A stretch of 38,675 nt of DNA. Origin: Deltaproteobacteria bacterium. GTDB lineage: Bacteria; Desulfobacterota; Binatia; DP-6. Position numbers and translations under genes: made by a program. The notes under the pieces were generated by a model. It made no database searches. It was not told where the DNA came from and saw nothing but the letters and a program-made list of their open reading frames with translations. Numbering within the stretch: the stretch's first letter is position 1; each line of letters begins with the position of its first letter. The DNA is taken from the NCBI GenBank assembly GCA_005888095.1, contig VBKF01000206.1, positions 1 to 38,675 of the forward strand, given 5' to 3'. Of this stretch, positions 24,902-33,047 are shown piece by piece.

Positions 24902-25486
24902 ATGAAGACGGGGATCGCGATGGCGGGCCTGGCCCTCGTGGGGCTGGCCGCGGCCTGGCCGGGTCCGTGGCCTCCCTCGGCCCGTGTGGCGGCGGTGCGG
25001 CTGGGGGTCCGGGTGATCGCCACCACGGCGCAGCTCCGGAGGACGCTCGGCGTCGACACCGGGAAGGGCGTGCTCGTTCTGGAAGTCGAGCCCGACGGGC
25101 CGGCCGCGCGGGCGGGTTTGCAGGCGGGCGACGTGCTGACGCGCGTCGCCGGTAAGCCGGTCGGCGACGCGGGGGACATCCTCGAGGTGCTCGCCGATCG
25201 GAAGGCCGGCGCCGAGGTGCCCGTCGAGTACGTGCGGGACCGCGAGGTGCGAACGGCGACGGTGACCCTCGCCGCAGCCCGGCAGCGGCGGATGGGGATC
25301 GACGGCTGGTGGTTCCCGGAGGGCCTCCCGCGAGCGTGGCGGCGGTTTCAGGACCGGATCGAGCGCGAGCTCAAGGAGCTCGACGAGCGCCTTCGGCGGT
25401 TGGAGAAGCATCCCGAAGTCGATCGAACCTCGGAGCAACGCTGTCGTCCGGTAGGGTCAGGACCCCCAGCCGAGGGTGGGTGCTAA
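24902..25486 (+). CDS. Exported PDZ-domain protein
   Basis: The 194-residue product has an N-terminal hydrophobic segment (IAMAGLALVGLAAAWPGPW) acting as signal peptide or anchor. A PDZ domain follows at about residues 35-120: LGVRVIATTAQLRRTLGVDTGKGVLVLEVEPDGPAARAGLQAGDVLTRVAGKPVGDAGDILEVL. The peptide-binding carboxylate loop and the helix are present. After the PDZ come a short basic segment and a helical tail, RFQDRIERELKELDERLRRLEKH. No protease domain is attached, so it may be a periplasmic scaffold or adaptor. ATG 24902 has no strong ribosome-binding site, and the last 20 or so residues look unordered. Confidence 0.82.
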   Translation: MKTGIAMAGLALVGLAAAWPGPWPPSARVAAVRLGVRVIATTAQLRRTLGVDTGKGVLVLEVEPDGPAARAGLQAGDVLTRVAGKPVGDAGDILEVLADRKAGAEVPVEYVRDREVRTATVTLAAARQRRMGIDGWWFPEGLPRAWRRFQDRIERELKELDERLRRLEKHPEVDRTSEQRCRPVGSGPPAEGGC

Positions 25487-25582
25487 CTCCCGGAGCGGAC
25501 CGACGTCCCGCGAGATCTCGTGGCTCCGCGAAAAATCGAGAGCCACGCCGGGGTCCAGGCCCATCCAACCTTCCGCCGCGCC

Positions 25583-25598
25583 TGGCATCGAACTTGCG
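25583..25598 (+). promoter_or_regulatory. Sigma-54 (-24/-12) promoter of a 52-residue gene
   Basis: TGGCAT, five bases, TTGCG: GG at 25584-25585 and GC at 25596-25597 are separated by 10 bases. The predicted start is about 25609. The short leader contains a perfectly placed GGAGG (25612-25616), 8 bases before the ATG. Confidence 0.75.
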
Positions 25599-25624
25599 AC
25601 GCCCCACCGGTGGAGGTTGGACCG

Positions 25625-25783
25625 ATGGCCGCGAACGTCACGCTACTCGAGCTCTTCGACGCAGTCGCAGAGCATGCCCGCTCGGAGGACGAGACGATTG
25701 CCACGATCATCTACATGGTCAACCGGGGCGCCGTCCGCCTCTGCGGGACCTTCAAAGGCGCGCGCTTCGACCTAACGCACTAG
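25625..25783 (+). CDS. 52-residue protein of unknown function, sigma-54 controlled
   Basis: ATG 25625 has an ideal ribosome-binding site and a sigma-54 promoter just upstream, which makes this tiny gene credible. The product is LLELFDAVAEHARSEDETIATIIYMVNRGAVRLCGTFKGARFDL with a short N-terminal lead. A helix, then S-E/D-D-E-T-I-A-T-I-I-Y-M-V-N-R-G-A-V looks like a small winged-helix-type or ribbon fold, and the C-terminus is a beta hairpin. I do not recognise a named family. There are no membrane segments. The end overlaps the convergent Asp-box gene by 12 bases. An in-frame extension to 25520 has no support. Confidence 0.72.
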   Translation: MAANVTLLELFDAVAEHARSEDETIATIIYMVNRGAVRLCGTFKGARFDLTH

Positions 25784-27145
25784 CGTCGCGCTCCATGCCG
25801 TCTGGTGGTGCGTGGCTGCGAGCCGCCCCCTGAAGGCGACGCACCAGACCGCATGAACGGCATCCGTGGAGGCCGTGAGGCCCATGTAATCGCCGAGGAA
25901 GGGCAGGCCGCGGGCCGTGGCGGCAAAGTCCAGATTGGTGCTCCGGCCGAGCCGACGCTCCCGACCGAACGTGGCGCCGCCGTCAGGCGAGGCGACGTAG
26001 CGCATGTCGACCCGGAGGGTATCGCCCCGCCGCGTCCGGTAGCTGACGAGCACGGCGCCTCCATGTGCGGCGACGGCGGGCGTGAAATGGTTCAGCACAT
26101 CGCCGGGTCTGGACGGATCGACCGCGGCGAGCGGACCCCAGCTCGCCCCGTCGTCGCTCGATACGCCGAGCACGATGTCGTCCAGCCCGTCGGATCGGAA
26201 GCGTCCGTCCGCCCAGACCGCGTAGAGGCGCCCACTGACCGGGTCCACCGCCGCGGCCGGCAGCCCCCCGCCCGTACGCATCCCGGAGGCCCCGGAGCTC
26301 TGGTCCGTCCCGATCGTCACGGGCGCATCGAAGTGTTGCCCGCCGTCGTGCGACGTCTGCGACACCTGCCCGGTCGGCGGCCCGTAGAGGTTGTAGATGA
26401 CGGTCACGTCGCCGCTCGGCTGCACGAGGGGCAGCGCGCCGACCGTCTGGGCGCTCGGGTCCGAAACCGTCACGAGCCCGCTCCAGGTCGCGCCGCGATC
26501 GTCCGAGAAGCGGAGCAGCGTGGGCGCCGTGCCGGCGGCGGAATCGATGCGGTCCCACGCGCCATAGACCCGGCCGAAGTGTGGGCTCCCGGGGAACGTG
26601 TCCACGGCGATCCAGTTCTTGTCGTTGAAGAGGGTGCAGGCGGAATCGTCCTGCACCAGCACGGGGGCGCCGAAGGTGAGCCCGTGGTCGTCCGAGCGCT
26701 GGACGGAGACGGCGCTGCGGCAGTCGCTCACGTCGAGGGCGAGGGTCTGGGCGTAGACCGAGCCGTCCGGCCCGATCGCCACCACGGGGTCCGAGGCACG
26801 CTCGAAGGGGCCGCCCACGGCCACGGTCAGGCCGGGCAGGTTGCCCGTCGTCCACGTCCGGCCGCCGTCCTGCGAGGTCGCGAAGCCCGGGTCGACGGAG
26901 GCGCCGTTGGCGTCGAACCGCCCCTGCTGGAAGACCGCCACCACGGTCGAGGGGTCGTTCGGGTCGAGCGCGACCGAGGGCTCCACCTGGGTGTCCGCCT
27001 CGGAGCCGGCTGCCCCCGCGAACGGGTCGGCGCTGATCTGCTGGACGAAGGTCTTCGTCCTGAAGACCTCGACGCTCTGGGCTTCGGCGTGGCCGGCCAG
27101 GACGACGACCAGGACGCTCGCCGCCGCGCTGCGGTGGGTGAGCAA
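25772..27145 (-). CDS. Secreted Asp-box (BNR) beta-propeller, sialidase-like
   Basis: The 457-residue protein has a signal peptide (AAASVLVVVLAGHAEAQ) and repeated Asp-box motifs (S/T-x-D-x-G-x-x-W/F): SQDGGRTWT, SDDHGLTFG, SDDRGATWS, SHDGGQHFD, SSDDGASWG and SPDGGATFG. Six boxes fit a six-bladed propeller like that of sialidases and related exo-enzymes. The triad of Arg residues typical of true sialidases is not evident, so catalytic activity is uncertain and a binding role is possible. The start is a TTG (27145), the only one giving the signal peptide. Two Cys in DVSDCRSAVSV and DSACTLF could form a disulfide. Confidence 0.82.
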   Translation of the reverse strand: MLTHRSAAASVLVVVLAGHAEAQSVEVFRTKTFVQQISADPFAGAAGSEADTQVEPSVALDPNDPSTVVAVFQQGRFDANGASVDPGFATSQDGGRTWTTGNLPGLTVAVGGPFERASDPVVAIGPDGSVYAQTLALDVSDCRSAVSVQRSDDHGLTFGAPVLVQDDSACTLFNDKNWIAVDTFPGSPHFGRVYGAWDRIDSAAGTAPTLLRFSDDRGATWSGLVTVSDPSAQTVGALPLVQPSGDVTVIYNLYGPPTGQVSQTSHDGGQHFDAPVTIGTDQSSGASGMRTGGGLPAAAVDPVSGRLYAVWADGRFRSDGLDDIVLGVSSDDGASWGPLAAVDPSRPGDVLNHFTPAVAAHGGAVLVSYRTRRGDTLRVDMRYVASPDGGATFGRERRLGRSTNLDFAATARGLPFLGDYMGLTASTDAVHAVWCVAFRGRLAATHHQTAWSATLVR

Positions 27146-27283
27146 GGCCGGGCGACACTAGGCCAGCGGATATTCACCGGCAAGCGCTCCGCGAGGGCGG
27201 AGTCGCGGGGACTCCTGTATTGAAGACGGGACCTTTGGGAATCTACAGTCCGCTCTGGAGTCGACTGAGACACAAATCCCCCC

Positions 27284-28882
27284 GTGCGACTCACCCGCCA
27301 GCTGGCCGCCGCGGCCGTCATCATCGCCGTCGCCGCCACGGCGTCCGCCCGGGCACCGAAGCCGCCGGTGTGCCGCGACGGACGGTTCGTGACGCCGCCC
27401 GGAACCCCGCCGCTCATCGCCGGCGCGATCGTTGCCGCGCCGGAAGCCCTGGTGATCGGAGGGGCGACGCCCACGATCGCGATCGCGGGGCACTGCCCGG
27501 CGGTGCGCGTGCGGATCAGGGGAACGAGGAAGGGGACGAGGGTGGTCGCCTCGTGGCCGAAGAACGCATGCGGTCCGGGGAAGGTGCAGCTCACGGCGAT
27601 GATCGACGCCGGCTGCCACGCGATGCAAGGCGTGCTGAGGGTATCCAGGTCGCGCCCGGTGCACTTCATCGCACCGCGCTGTGGTGACGGGATCATCGAC
27701 ACGGTCGACGGCGAGGCGTGCGATGGCGCCGCCGGCTGCGACGCCGGCCAGGAGTGCAGCCCGGACTGCCGCTGCGTCGCGCGGTCTGAGCCGCCTCCCG
27801 CGGTCAGCTTCGGTGGAGACGTTCAGCCGATCTTCAGCGCGCGATGCGCGGTCCCGCTCTGCCATTCCGGCGCCACCCCCACGCAGGGTCTCGACCTGAG
27901 CCCGGGCCGGTCCTACGCTGCCATCGTGAGCCGGCCGAGCACCGAGCGCCCCGACCTGAAGATCGTCGACCCCGGCGCGCCGGCGACCAGCTACCTCGAG
28001 TGGAAGATCTCGGGCGCTCCTGCGGGGCAGAGCATCCTCGGGTCACCGATGCCGCTGACCGGTGGGCCGCTGCCGGCGGCGGAGCAGGCGATCATCCGTG
28101 CATGGATCGCCGAGGGCGCGGTGAACGATCAGCCAGCCTCGACGACCAGCACGACCGTGACCAGCACGTCGACGACGGTCGTAACCGTGACCAGCACCTC
28201 GATCACGTCGACCACGAGCACGGAGCCGCCGACCCCGACGACCAGCACCACCGTGACGAGCACGACAGTGACCAGCACGTCTACGACAGTCGCCGCCGTG
28301 ACGACCACGTCGACCACGGAGGCGGCCGTGACCAGCACCTCGACCACGTCGACCACGAGCACGGAGCCGCCGACCCCGACGACCAGCACGACCGTGACCA
28401 GCACGTCGACGACAGTTGCCACCGTGACGACCACGTCGACCACGACCACGGAGCTGCCGCCCCCGACGACCAGCACGACCGTGACGAGCACATCCACGAC
28501 GGTGGCGACCGTGACGAGTACCTCGACCACGACGACGCAGCCGCCGGCCCTCGTGAGCTTCCGTGGCGACATCCAGCCGATCTTCACGGCGAGGTGCGCG
28601 CTGCCGGGCTGCCACTCGGGACCAATCCCCACGCAAGGTCTCGACCTCAGCGACGGCAGCTCGTACGCCGCGCTCGTCGGCCGGTCGAGCACCGAGCTGC
28701 CAACGGTGAAGCTGATCGACCCCGGTTCCGCGACGACGAGCTACCTCCTGTGGAAGGTCGGCAAGGCTCCCGCGGGGCAGAGCATCATGGGCTTACCCAT
28801 GCCGCTCCTCGGGGGGCCGCTGACGCTGGCGCAGGTGGTGACGATCAGCGACTGGGTGACGCAGGGCGCGCTCGACAACTGA
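27284..28882 (+). CDS. Secreted protein with two CX4CH domains and a Thr/Ser-rich linker
   Basis: The 532-residue product has a signal peptide, an N-terminal beta-type domain (about 25-135) and a short Cys repeat, CGDGIIDTVDGEACDGAAGCDAGQ. Two copies of a cytochrome-like domain follow: VSFGGDVQPIFSARCAVPLCHSG with a G-x-x-M-P-L motif, and VSFRGDIQPIFTARCALPGCHSG with the same. Between them is a linker of about 137 residues, nearly all Thr, Ser, Val and Pro (about 284-421), like a mucin stalk. The motif is C-x4-C-H, not the standard C-x2-C-H of c-type heme, so heme attachment is unproven. This domain occurs in planctomycete- and myxobacterial-type secreted proteins. The start is GTG 27284. Confidence 0.8.
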   Translation: MRLTRQLAAAAVIIAVAATASARAPKPPVCRDGRFVTPPGTPPLIAGAIVAAPEALVIGGATPTIAIAGHCPAVRVRIRGTRKGTRVVASWPKNACGPGKVQLTAMIDAGCHAMQGVLRVSRSRPVHFIAPRCGDGIIDTVDGEACDGAAGCDAGQECSPDCRCVARSEPPPAVSFGGDVQPIFSARCAVPLCHSGATPTQGLDLSPGRSYAAIVSRPSTERPDLKIVDPGAPATSYLEWKISGAPAGQSILGSPMPLTGGPLPAAEQAIIRAWIAEGAVNDQPASTTSTTVTSTSTTVVTVTSTSITSTTSTEPPTPTTSTTVTSTTVTSTSTTVAAVTTTSTTEAAVTSTSTTSTTSTEPPTPTTSTTVTSTSTTVATVTTTSTTTTELPPPTTSTTVTSTSTTVATVTSTSTTTTQPPALVSFRGDIQPIFTARCALPGCHSGPIPTQGLDLSDGSSYAALVGRSSTELPTVKLIDPGSATTSYLLWKVGKAPAGQSIMGLPMPLLGGPLTLAQVVTISDWVTQGALDN

Positions 28883-28893
28883 ATCGAGGCACG

Positions 28894-29775
28894 ATGATCC
28901 TGGCGGCCACGGAGAACGGCATCCGCAACGTCGAGACGGGCGAGGTCATACTTGCGGGCCGCGACGTCACGCACCTCGTCGCGGCGCCGGACGGCCTCTG
29001 GGTACTCGCCGACCGCCACGAGGTGTTGCACGCTGCAGTGCCCACCGACTGGCAGACCATCCTTCGGGTCGAAGGGGAAACGGCTCGCTGCCTGCTGCCG
29101 CGCACCGACGGCACGCTCTTCGTCGGGACCGCCGGTGCGCACGTCCTGCGCCGGTCGGACGGCGGCTTGCGACGGCTCCGCTCGTTCGACGCGGTCCCGG
29201 GGCGCGACAGGTGGAGCAACCCGGCAAGCTCAGCGCCCGATGTCTGGTCGCTCGCGTCGGCCGGCGACTCGGTGCTGGTGAGCGTCCACGTGGGTGGCGT
29301 CTGGCGCTCGGAGGATGAAGGCGACACGTGGAAGCCGTCCCTCGAGCCCAAGACCGACGTGCACCAGGTCGTCGCGACGCGCGCCGGGGTGGCCGCGGTG
29401 GCCGCGCAGCGTGGGCTCGGATGGAGCCGCGACGCGGGCCGCTCCTGGTCGTGGACCACCAAGGGCCTGCACGCGTCGTACCTGCAAGCGGTCGCGATTG
29501 CGGGCGACGCGGTGTTCGTGGGCGCCTCGAGCGGACCGTTCAGCGATGATGCCGCCGTCTATCGTGCCGATGCGGCGGGCGGCGCGTTCATGCGTTGTGC
29601 GACGGGCCTGCCCGAGCGGTTCGATGCGAACGTGCGCCCGCACCGCCTCGCCGCTGCCGGCGAGCACGTCGCCGTCGCCATGGAGCGAGACGTGTACGCG
29701 TCTCACGACGCCGGCCGCTCGTGGAAGCTCGTCGCGAGCGGGCTGCCGTCGATCCGCGCCGTCGTTGTCGCCTGA
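28894..29775 (+). CDS. Asp-box beta-propeller protein without a signal peptide
   Basis: The 293-residue protein is a second BNR-type propeller. Asp-boxes SEDEGDTWK, SRDAGRSWS and SHDAGRSWK lie at regular spacing, each preceded by a strand such as LVSVHVGGVWR or VAVAMERDVYA. The overall pattern resembles the VPS10/sortilin or photosynthesis-stability-factor type of exo-repeat proteins. It starts directly with strand residues (MILAATENGIRN), so it is probably cytosolic or exported by another route. ATG 28894 lies 11 bases after the preceding stop, suggesting one transcript. No active-site residues are identified. Confidence 0.8.
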   Translation: MILAATENGIRNVETGEVILAGRDVTHLVAAPDGLWVLADRHEVLHAAVPTDWQTILRVEGETARCLLPRTDGTLFVGTAGAHVLRRSDGGLRRLRSFDAVPGRDRWSNPASSAPDVWSLASAGDSVLVSVHVGGVWRSEDEGDTWKPSLEPKTDVHQVVATRAGVAAVAAQRGLGWSRDAGRSWSWTTKGLHASYLQAVAIAGDAVFVGASSGPFSDDAAVYRADAAGGAFMRCATGLPERFDANVRPHRLAAAGEHVAVAMERDVYASHDAGRSWKLVASGLPSIRAVVVA

Positions 29776-29841
29776 GCAGGTGTCCGAGCCGGGTCACGGG
29801 ACGTCGCGCGGCGGCGGTTTGGCGTGTGCGAGCGATCTTCC

Positions 29842-30234
29842 CTACCGGCCGCCGTGTCCCCCGTGGCCGCCGCCGGCGCCCCCGCCATGTGCGGTCCGTC
29901 CGCCGACGTTGGCTCCGCCGGCCGTCCGCCCGCCACCCATCCGACCTCGGCTGCTGCCGATCATCCCGGACGTGCGCCCTGACGAGAGCGGGTGACCGAA
30001 CGCCCCGAAGCCGCTCGACCCGATTCGACCTGACTCGATGCGACAGGCTCGGGGATGGCCGGCGTCGCGAAGGCGGCACTCGTTGATGAAGCCACCCTCG
30101 AACAGCGGCGCGTAATCGTAATAGCCGCCCCCCGCGTCGAGCCAATCGTAATAGCTTGGTGGAACCGGCTGGCATGCGGTAAGTGCGGCGCCGCTCAGGA
30201 TGAGCAGGACGGTGCGGCGGGGGACGAAGCTCAC
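29842..30234 (-). CDS. Small Gly-rich lipoprotein
   Basis: The 130-residue ORF begins with a lipoprotein signal, RRTVLLILSGAALTAC, with an L-T-A-C lipobox and the lipid-bearing Cys at residue 21. The mature part has a Tyr-rich stretch (SYYDWLDAGGGYYDYAPLFEGGFINECRLRDAG) and two further Cys. It ends in a long Gly, Arg, Ser and His-rich tail with GGGHGGHGG, which could bind metal. No family is recognised. It is convergent with the propeller gene. The lipobox and Tyr-rich core support it as a real gene; the repetitive tail could be partly a product of base composition. Confidence 0.7.
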   Translation of the reverse strand: MSFVPRRTVLLILSGAALTACQPVPPSYYDWLDAGGGYYDYAPLFEGGFINECRLRDAGHPRACRIESGRIGSSGFGAFGHPLSSGRTSGMIGSSRGRMGGGRTAGGANVGGRTAHGGGAGGGHGGHGGR

Positions 30235-30318
30235 ACCTTCAAGGTTTGCGCTCTCGGTCCAAATTTACAAGGTCGGTACTGGCTGTCCGCACGATCGCTG
30301 CCGTGGTAGTTCCAGCCC

Positions 30319-30640
30319 ATGGCGTGGCGGCTGCTTGCCGTCCTGCTCGTGCTGACGGGCACCGCCTGGCCCGCACCCATCGTCGTCACGTGTTACGATG
30401 GCTCGTCGTCGGCCTCAGTGCGCTGGCTGCCGACTCCACGCACCGTACGCCTGAGCGTCTGCGACGAAGACCGTCATCTCGACGGGCAGTGCCAGTTCCC
30501 TAGGACGCTGCATCACGGACGCGGACTGCGCGATCTTCCCGCCGGTATGTCAGCACTGCGAACTTGGAGGTTGCGAAGGGTTTCCCACGATCAACCCGGA
30601 CGGCTCCATCTCGAGCGTCATCTGCCCGATCCCACACTAG
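30319..30640 (+). pseudogene. Frameshifted small secreted cysteine-rich gene
   Basis: ATG 30319 opens a signal peptide, WRLLAVLLVLTGTAWPAP, followed by VRLSVCDEDRHLDGQCQF in the same frame. That frame then degenerates, while the next frame (+1) continues convincingly from about 30500: GRCITDADCAIFPPVCQHC, then GGCEGFPTINPDGSISSVICPIP and a TAG at 30638-30640. A single-base insertion near 30490-30505 would explain the switch. The restored product would be about 105 residues with many Cys. The TAG overlaps the TA end of the repeat element that follows. A sequencing error cannot be excluded. Confidence 0.5.
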
Positions 30641-30944
30641 GAGCGCGACCCAAGACTTCTTGGGTCGCGGATACAGACGCGAGCGTGTGGCGCTCACGTC
30701 ACGCGCCATCGCCGTGCCGCGGCTGGCGAAGCCAGCGCGGCGGAACGGACACGCGCCGTTCGAAAGGCCTCGCGACTCTCATGTGATCCGTTTGGCGATT
30801 GGGCCTGTCCGCGGCGGCTGCGAAACCGAGCGTGTCCGTCTGCCGCGCTGGCTTCGCCAGCCGCGGCAGGAGAGTCGGGCGTGATCCCGACGGAACACTC
30901 TCGCATCCGGTTCGCGACCCAAGATGTCTTGGGTCGCGCTCCTA
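30638..30944. mobile_element. 307-bp palindromic MITE-like element flanked by TA
   Basis: Terminal inverted repeats at 30638-30669 and 30913-30944 match at 31 of 32 positions. Inside each is a subterminal palindrome (CGACCCAAGA ... TCTTGGGTCG). A further inverted pair of 27 bases lies at 30715-30741 and 30842-30868, symmetrical about the same centre, so both arms are related over most of their length. The TA at each end fits the target duplication of IS630/Tc1-mariner-type transposons. There is no transposase, so the element is non-autonomous. It is expected in other copies elsewhere in the genome. Confidence 0.75.
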
Positions 30945-30999
30945 GCTGAACGCCAGCGGGGTACCCGCCACACCATGGCGATCCTGTGGCTCCGGACTC

Positions 31000-31491
31000 C
31001 TAGAAGTCGCGCTCGAGCACCGTCTGCCGCCCCGCCAGCCGGGCGCGGCGGACGGCCTCGTCGCAGAGCGCCCGAAGCTTGTCGGACAGCACGTCGAGCA
31101 CCGCGTCCGACGTGTTCATCCCCGAGCGGGCGCGAACGTAGGCTTTGAGTCGGGAGGCGATGACGAGGACTTCCCGCGGAGCCGGGCCGCCGGCGGGAGA
31201 CGCGGGGGAGGCGCCGGCCGGCGCCCGCGCCGCGGCCCGCTCCGACCGTGTCGCCTCCTCCCGCTGCTGGCGCTCCCACTCCTCCCGTCGCGGCGAACGC
31301 CGCTCCTCGGCCCACGCGTCACGGTGCCGCAGCGTGGGCACGTGGGCGTCCCAGCAGGGCACCGAGCAGAAGGCCAGCGCCGTCCGCGGCCGATTGCACG
31401 TGGAGACGTTGCATTCCCAGTAGACGGACTCAAACGGCAGCGCCTTCTTGCACGTGCTGCAGCGCTTCCAGAACACGGGCTCGGCGGTCAT
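31000..31491 (-). CDS. Zinc-finger and histone-fold protein
   Basis: The 163-residue protein has two parts. Residues 11-56 carry C11-x2-C14, C27-x4-C32, C42-x3-C46, H50 and H56, eight ligands that fit a two-zinc cross-brace finger of ZZ or MYND type. After a charged linker, residues 108-163 look like a histone fold. VLVIASRLKAYVRAR is helix 1, then GMNTSD, and AVLDVLSDKLRALCDEAVRRARLAG is the long helix 2. RQTVLERDF has the R-T pair and the R155...D162 clamp spaced as in archaeal histones (GRKTIKAED). Helix 3 is cut short. It is probably a DNA- or protein-binding factor; dimerisation is likely. DNA-binding function is not shown by the sequence alone. Confidence 0.72.
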   Translation of the reverse strand: MTAEPVFWKRCSTCKKALPFESVYWECNVSTCNRPRTALAFCSVPCWDAHVPTLRHRDAWAEERRSPRREEWERQQREEATRSERAAARAPAGASPASPAGGPAPREVLVIASRLKAYVRARSGMNTSDAVLDVLSDKLRALCDEAVRRARLAGRQTVLERDF

Positions 31492-31557
31492 GAGCGTAAC
31501 GATACACTGCCGACCAGCGGGTCGCGAGTTGGGCGTGAGCTCCTACGAGACGCGCCG

Positions 31558-32595
31558 TTACCACGCCGCGAGAAACGCCAGCGTGGCGGCCGCCGCATTG
31601 TCGGCCGCGAGCTGCTGGTAGACGACGAACTGGAGATAGGGAATCGGTGGAAGCGTGAGCGGATCCCCTCTCCCATCGGACACACCGCGGAAGGCGATGA
31701 ACGGAATCCTCTTCTCGGTCGCGATGCGCGCCACGGCAGCCGTCTCCATGTCCTGGATGACGGCGCTGCCGCCCGCGCCCGGAGCGAACGACTGGAAGAG
31801 GTCCAGAAAGAAGTTCGGGTCCAAGAAGGGGGTGGGGTCCGAGCTGACGCCGACCGCCCCCGGCGGCGCGCCACACGCTGCACACCCGAGAAGATCGTCC
31901 CCCGGGCTGATGCACGGAACCGCTCGATCCCCGTAGGGATCGGAGCTGTGCCCCTCGTCGCCGCGGTTTATCCGGAGCTCGGGATCTTCGACGCGTATTG
32001 GCGTACTGAGGTCCGAACGCAGCCCCGTGCACGCATAGTCCTCCGCGTGGAGATTGGGGTCGAGGGCCACGTTTCCGGTGAGGCGCCGGGCAATCGAATA
32101 AAGGAAACTGTCGACGCGGTACGGCGGATACGGCGGCGCGGAATGCTCGAGGTCGTCCGTCCAGTGATCGGGGACGACGACGTCTCCGATGTTGTAGCTG
32201 CTGCCGGCGACGCCGGAGAAGACGATGGCCTTCACTCCGAACGCGTTGGCCTCGAGATACGCGAGGACCGCTCGCGTCGTCCGGTCGGCATTCACGAGAC
32301 CGATGCCGGTCAAGCCCATGACGACGTTCTTCCCCGCGATGGTCCCGGCAAAGAACCTCCGGCCGTTGAAGACGCCGACTTCCGTCGCGGGCGCTGCGGC
32401 GGCGAGGAGCTTTGCGCCCTCCGTCGGGTACGCGGAGAGGATGAGGACCCGTTCGTTGGGAGACCAGGCCGCAAGGACGGCCGGAGGGAAGAGCGCCCCC
32501 GCCGCCAACCCGGCGGCCAGTGCGAGATGGACGAGGCTGGCTACGAATCGACTCGCTGACCAAGTTGCTTGCCAGCGATATGTCTCCTCGCGCAT
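31558..32595 (-). CDS. Secreted nucleoside phosphorylase/nucleosidase-like protein
   Basis: The 345-residue product has a long N-terminal hydrophobic segment (about residues 15-42), so it is exported. The rest is a PNP/UDP-type fold close to MTA/SAH nucleosidases: RVLILSAYPTEGAKLL, VVMGLTGIGLVNADRTTRAVL, IVFSGVAGSSYNIGDVVVPDHW, DMETAAVARIA with the catalytic-site M-E, and FRGVSDGRGDP with the conserved S-D-x-x-x-D. A large insertion with Cys residues (DDLLGCAACGAPP) is unusual. The substrate is unknown; secreted homologues exist. ATG 32595 was preferred over an upstream TTG at 32631 because it directly precedes the signal segment. Confidence 0.78.
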   Translation of the reverse strand: MREETYRWQATWSASRFVASLVHLALAAGLAAGALFPPAVLAAWSPNERVLILSAYPTEGAKLLAAAAPATEVGVFNGRRFFAGTIAGKNVVMGLTGIGLVNADRTTRAVLAYLEANAFGVKAIVFSGVAGSSYNIGDVVVPDHWTDDLEHSAPPYPPYRVDSFLYSIARRLTGNVALDPNLHAEDYACTGLRSDLSTPIRVEDPELRINRGDEGHSSDPYGDRAVPCISPGDDLLGCAACGAPPGAVGVSSDPTPFLDPNFFLDLFQSFAPGAGGSAVIQDMETAAVARIATEKRIPFIAFRGVSDGRGDPLTLPPIPYLQFVVYQQLAADNAAAATLAFLAAW

Positions 32596-32833
32596 CGAGT
32601 GGCGGCTACACCGGTCCACGACGCTCGACAAGACCCCATTTCACTCGTCACGGAATCCCGTACAACTCATCCTTGAACTCACGTGTATGAGGGCCTGCGC
32701 GGCGTCCAGCACCTGGAAGACCCGTCAGTGGTCGGCATCTCCCCCTTGAGCTTCCGTGAGAGTCCGTAAGCGAGGGGCGGAGAAGAGCGGCCCGAAGCCG
32801 CGGCGAGTCCGCGAGGTCACTGAGCTAGATAAG

Positions 32834-32918
<85 letters not shown>

Positions 32919-33047
32919 GCACACTTACGAAGTCGCTGTCTCACTTCTGTCCCACGCCACGCCATGTAGGTCGGCAAGGTAGCGGAGGAGGCACGGCGGC
33001 TCAAGGGCTTTGCGCTGTCCCGCTGTCCCAGGTCTGACCCGCTGAGA

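Noticed and set aside
27844..28636. Alternative frames through the Thr/Ser linker region encoding Asp/His-rich or Arg-rich products
   Set aside because: They are frame-shifted readings of the same simple repeat; the chosen frame joins two clear homologous domains.
30246..31148. Short plus- and minus-strand ORFs across the palindromic element
   Set aside because: They are readings of the inverted-repeat element or of the broken gene before it, without start signals or ordered sequence.
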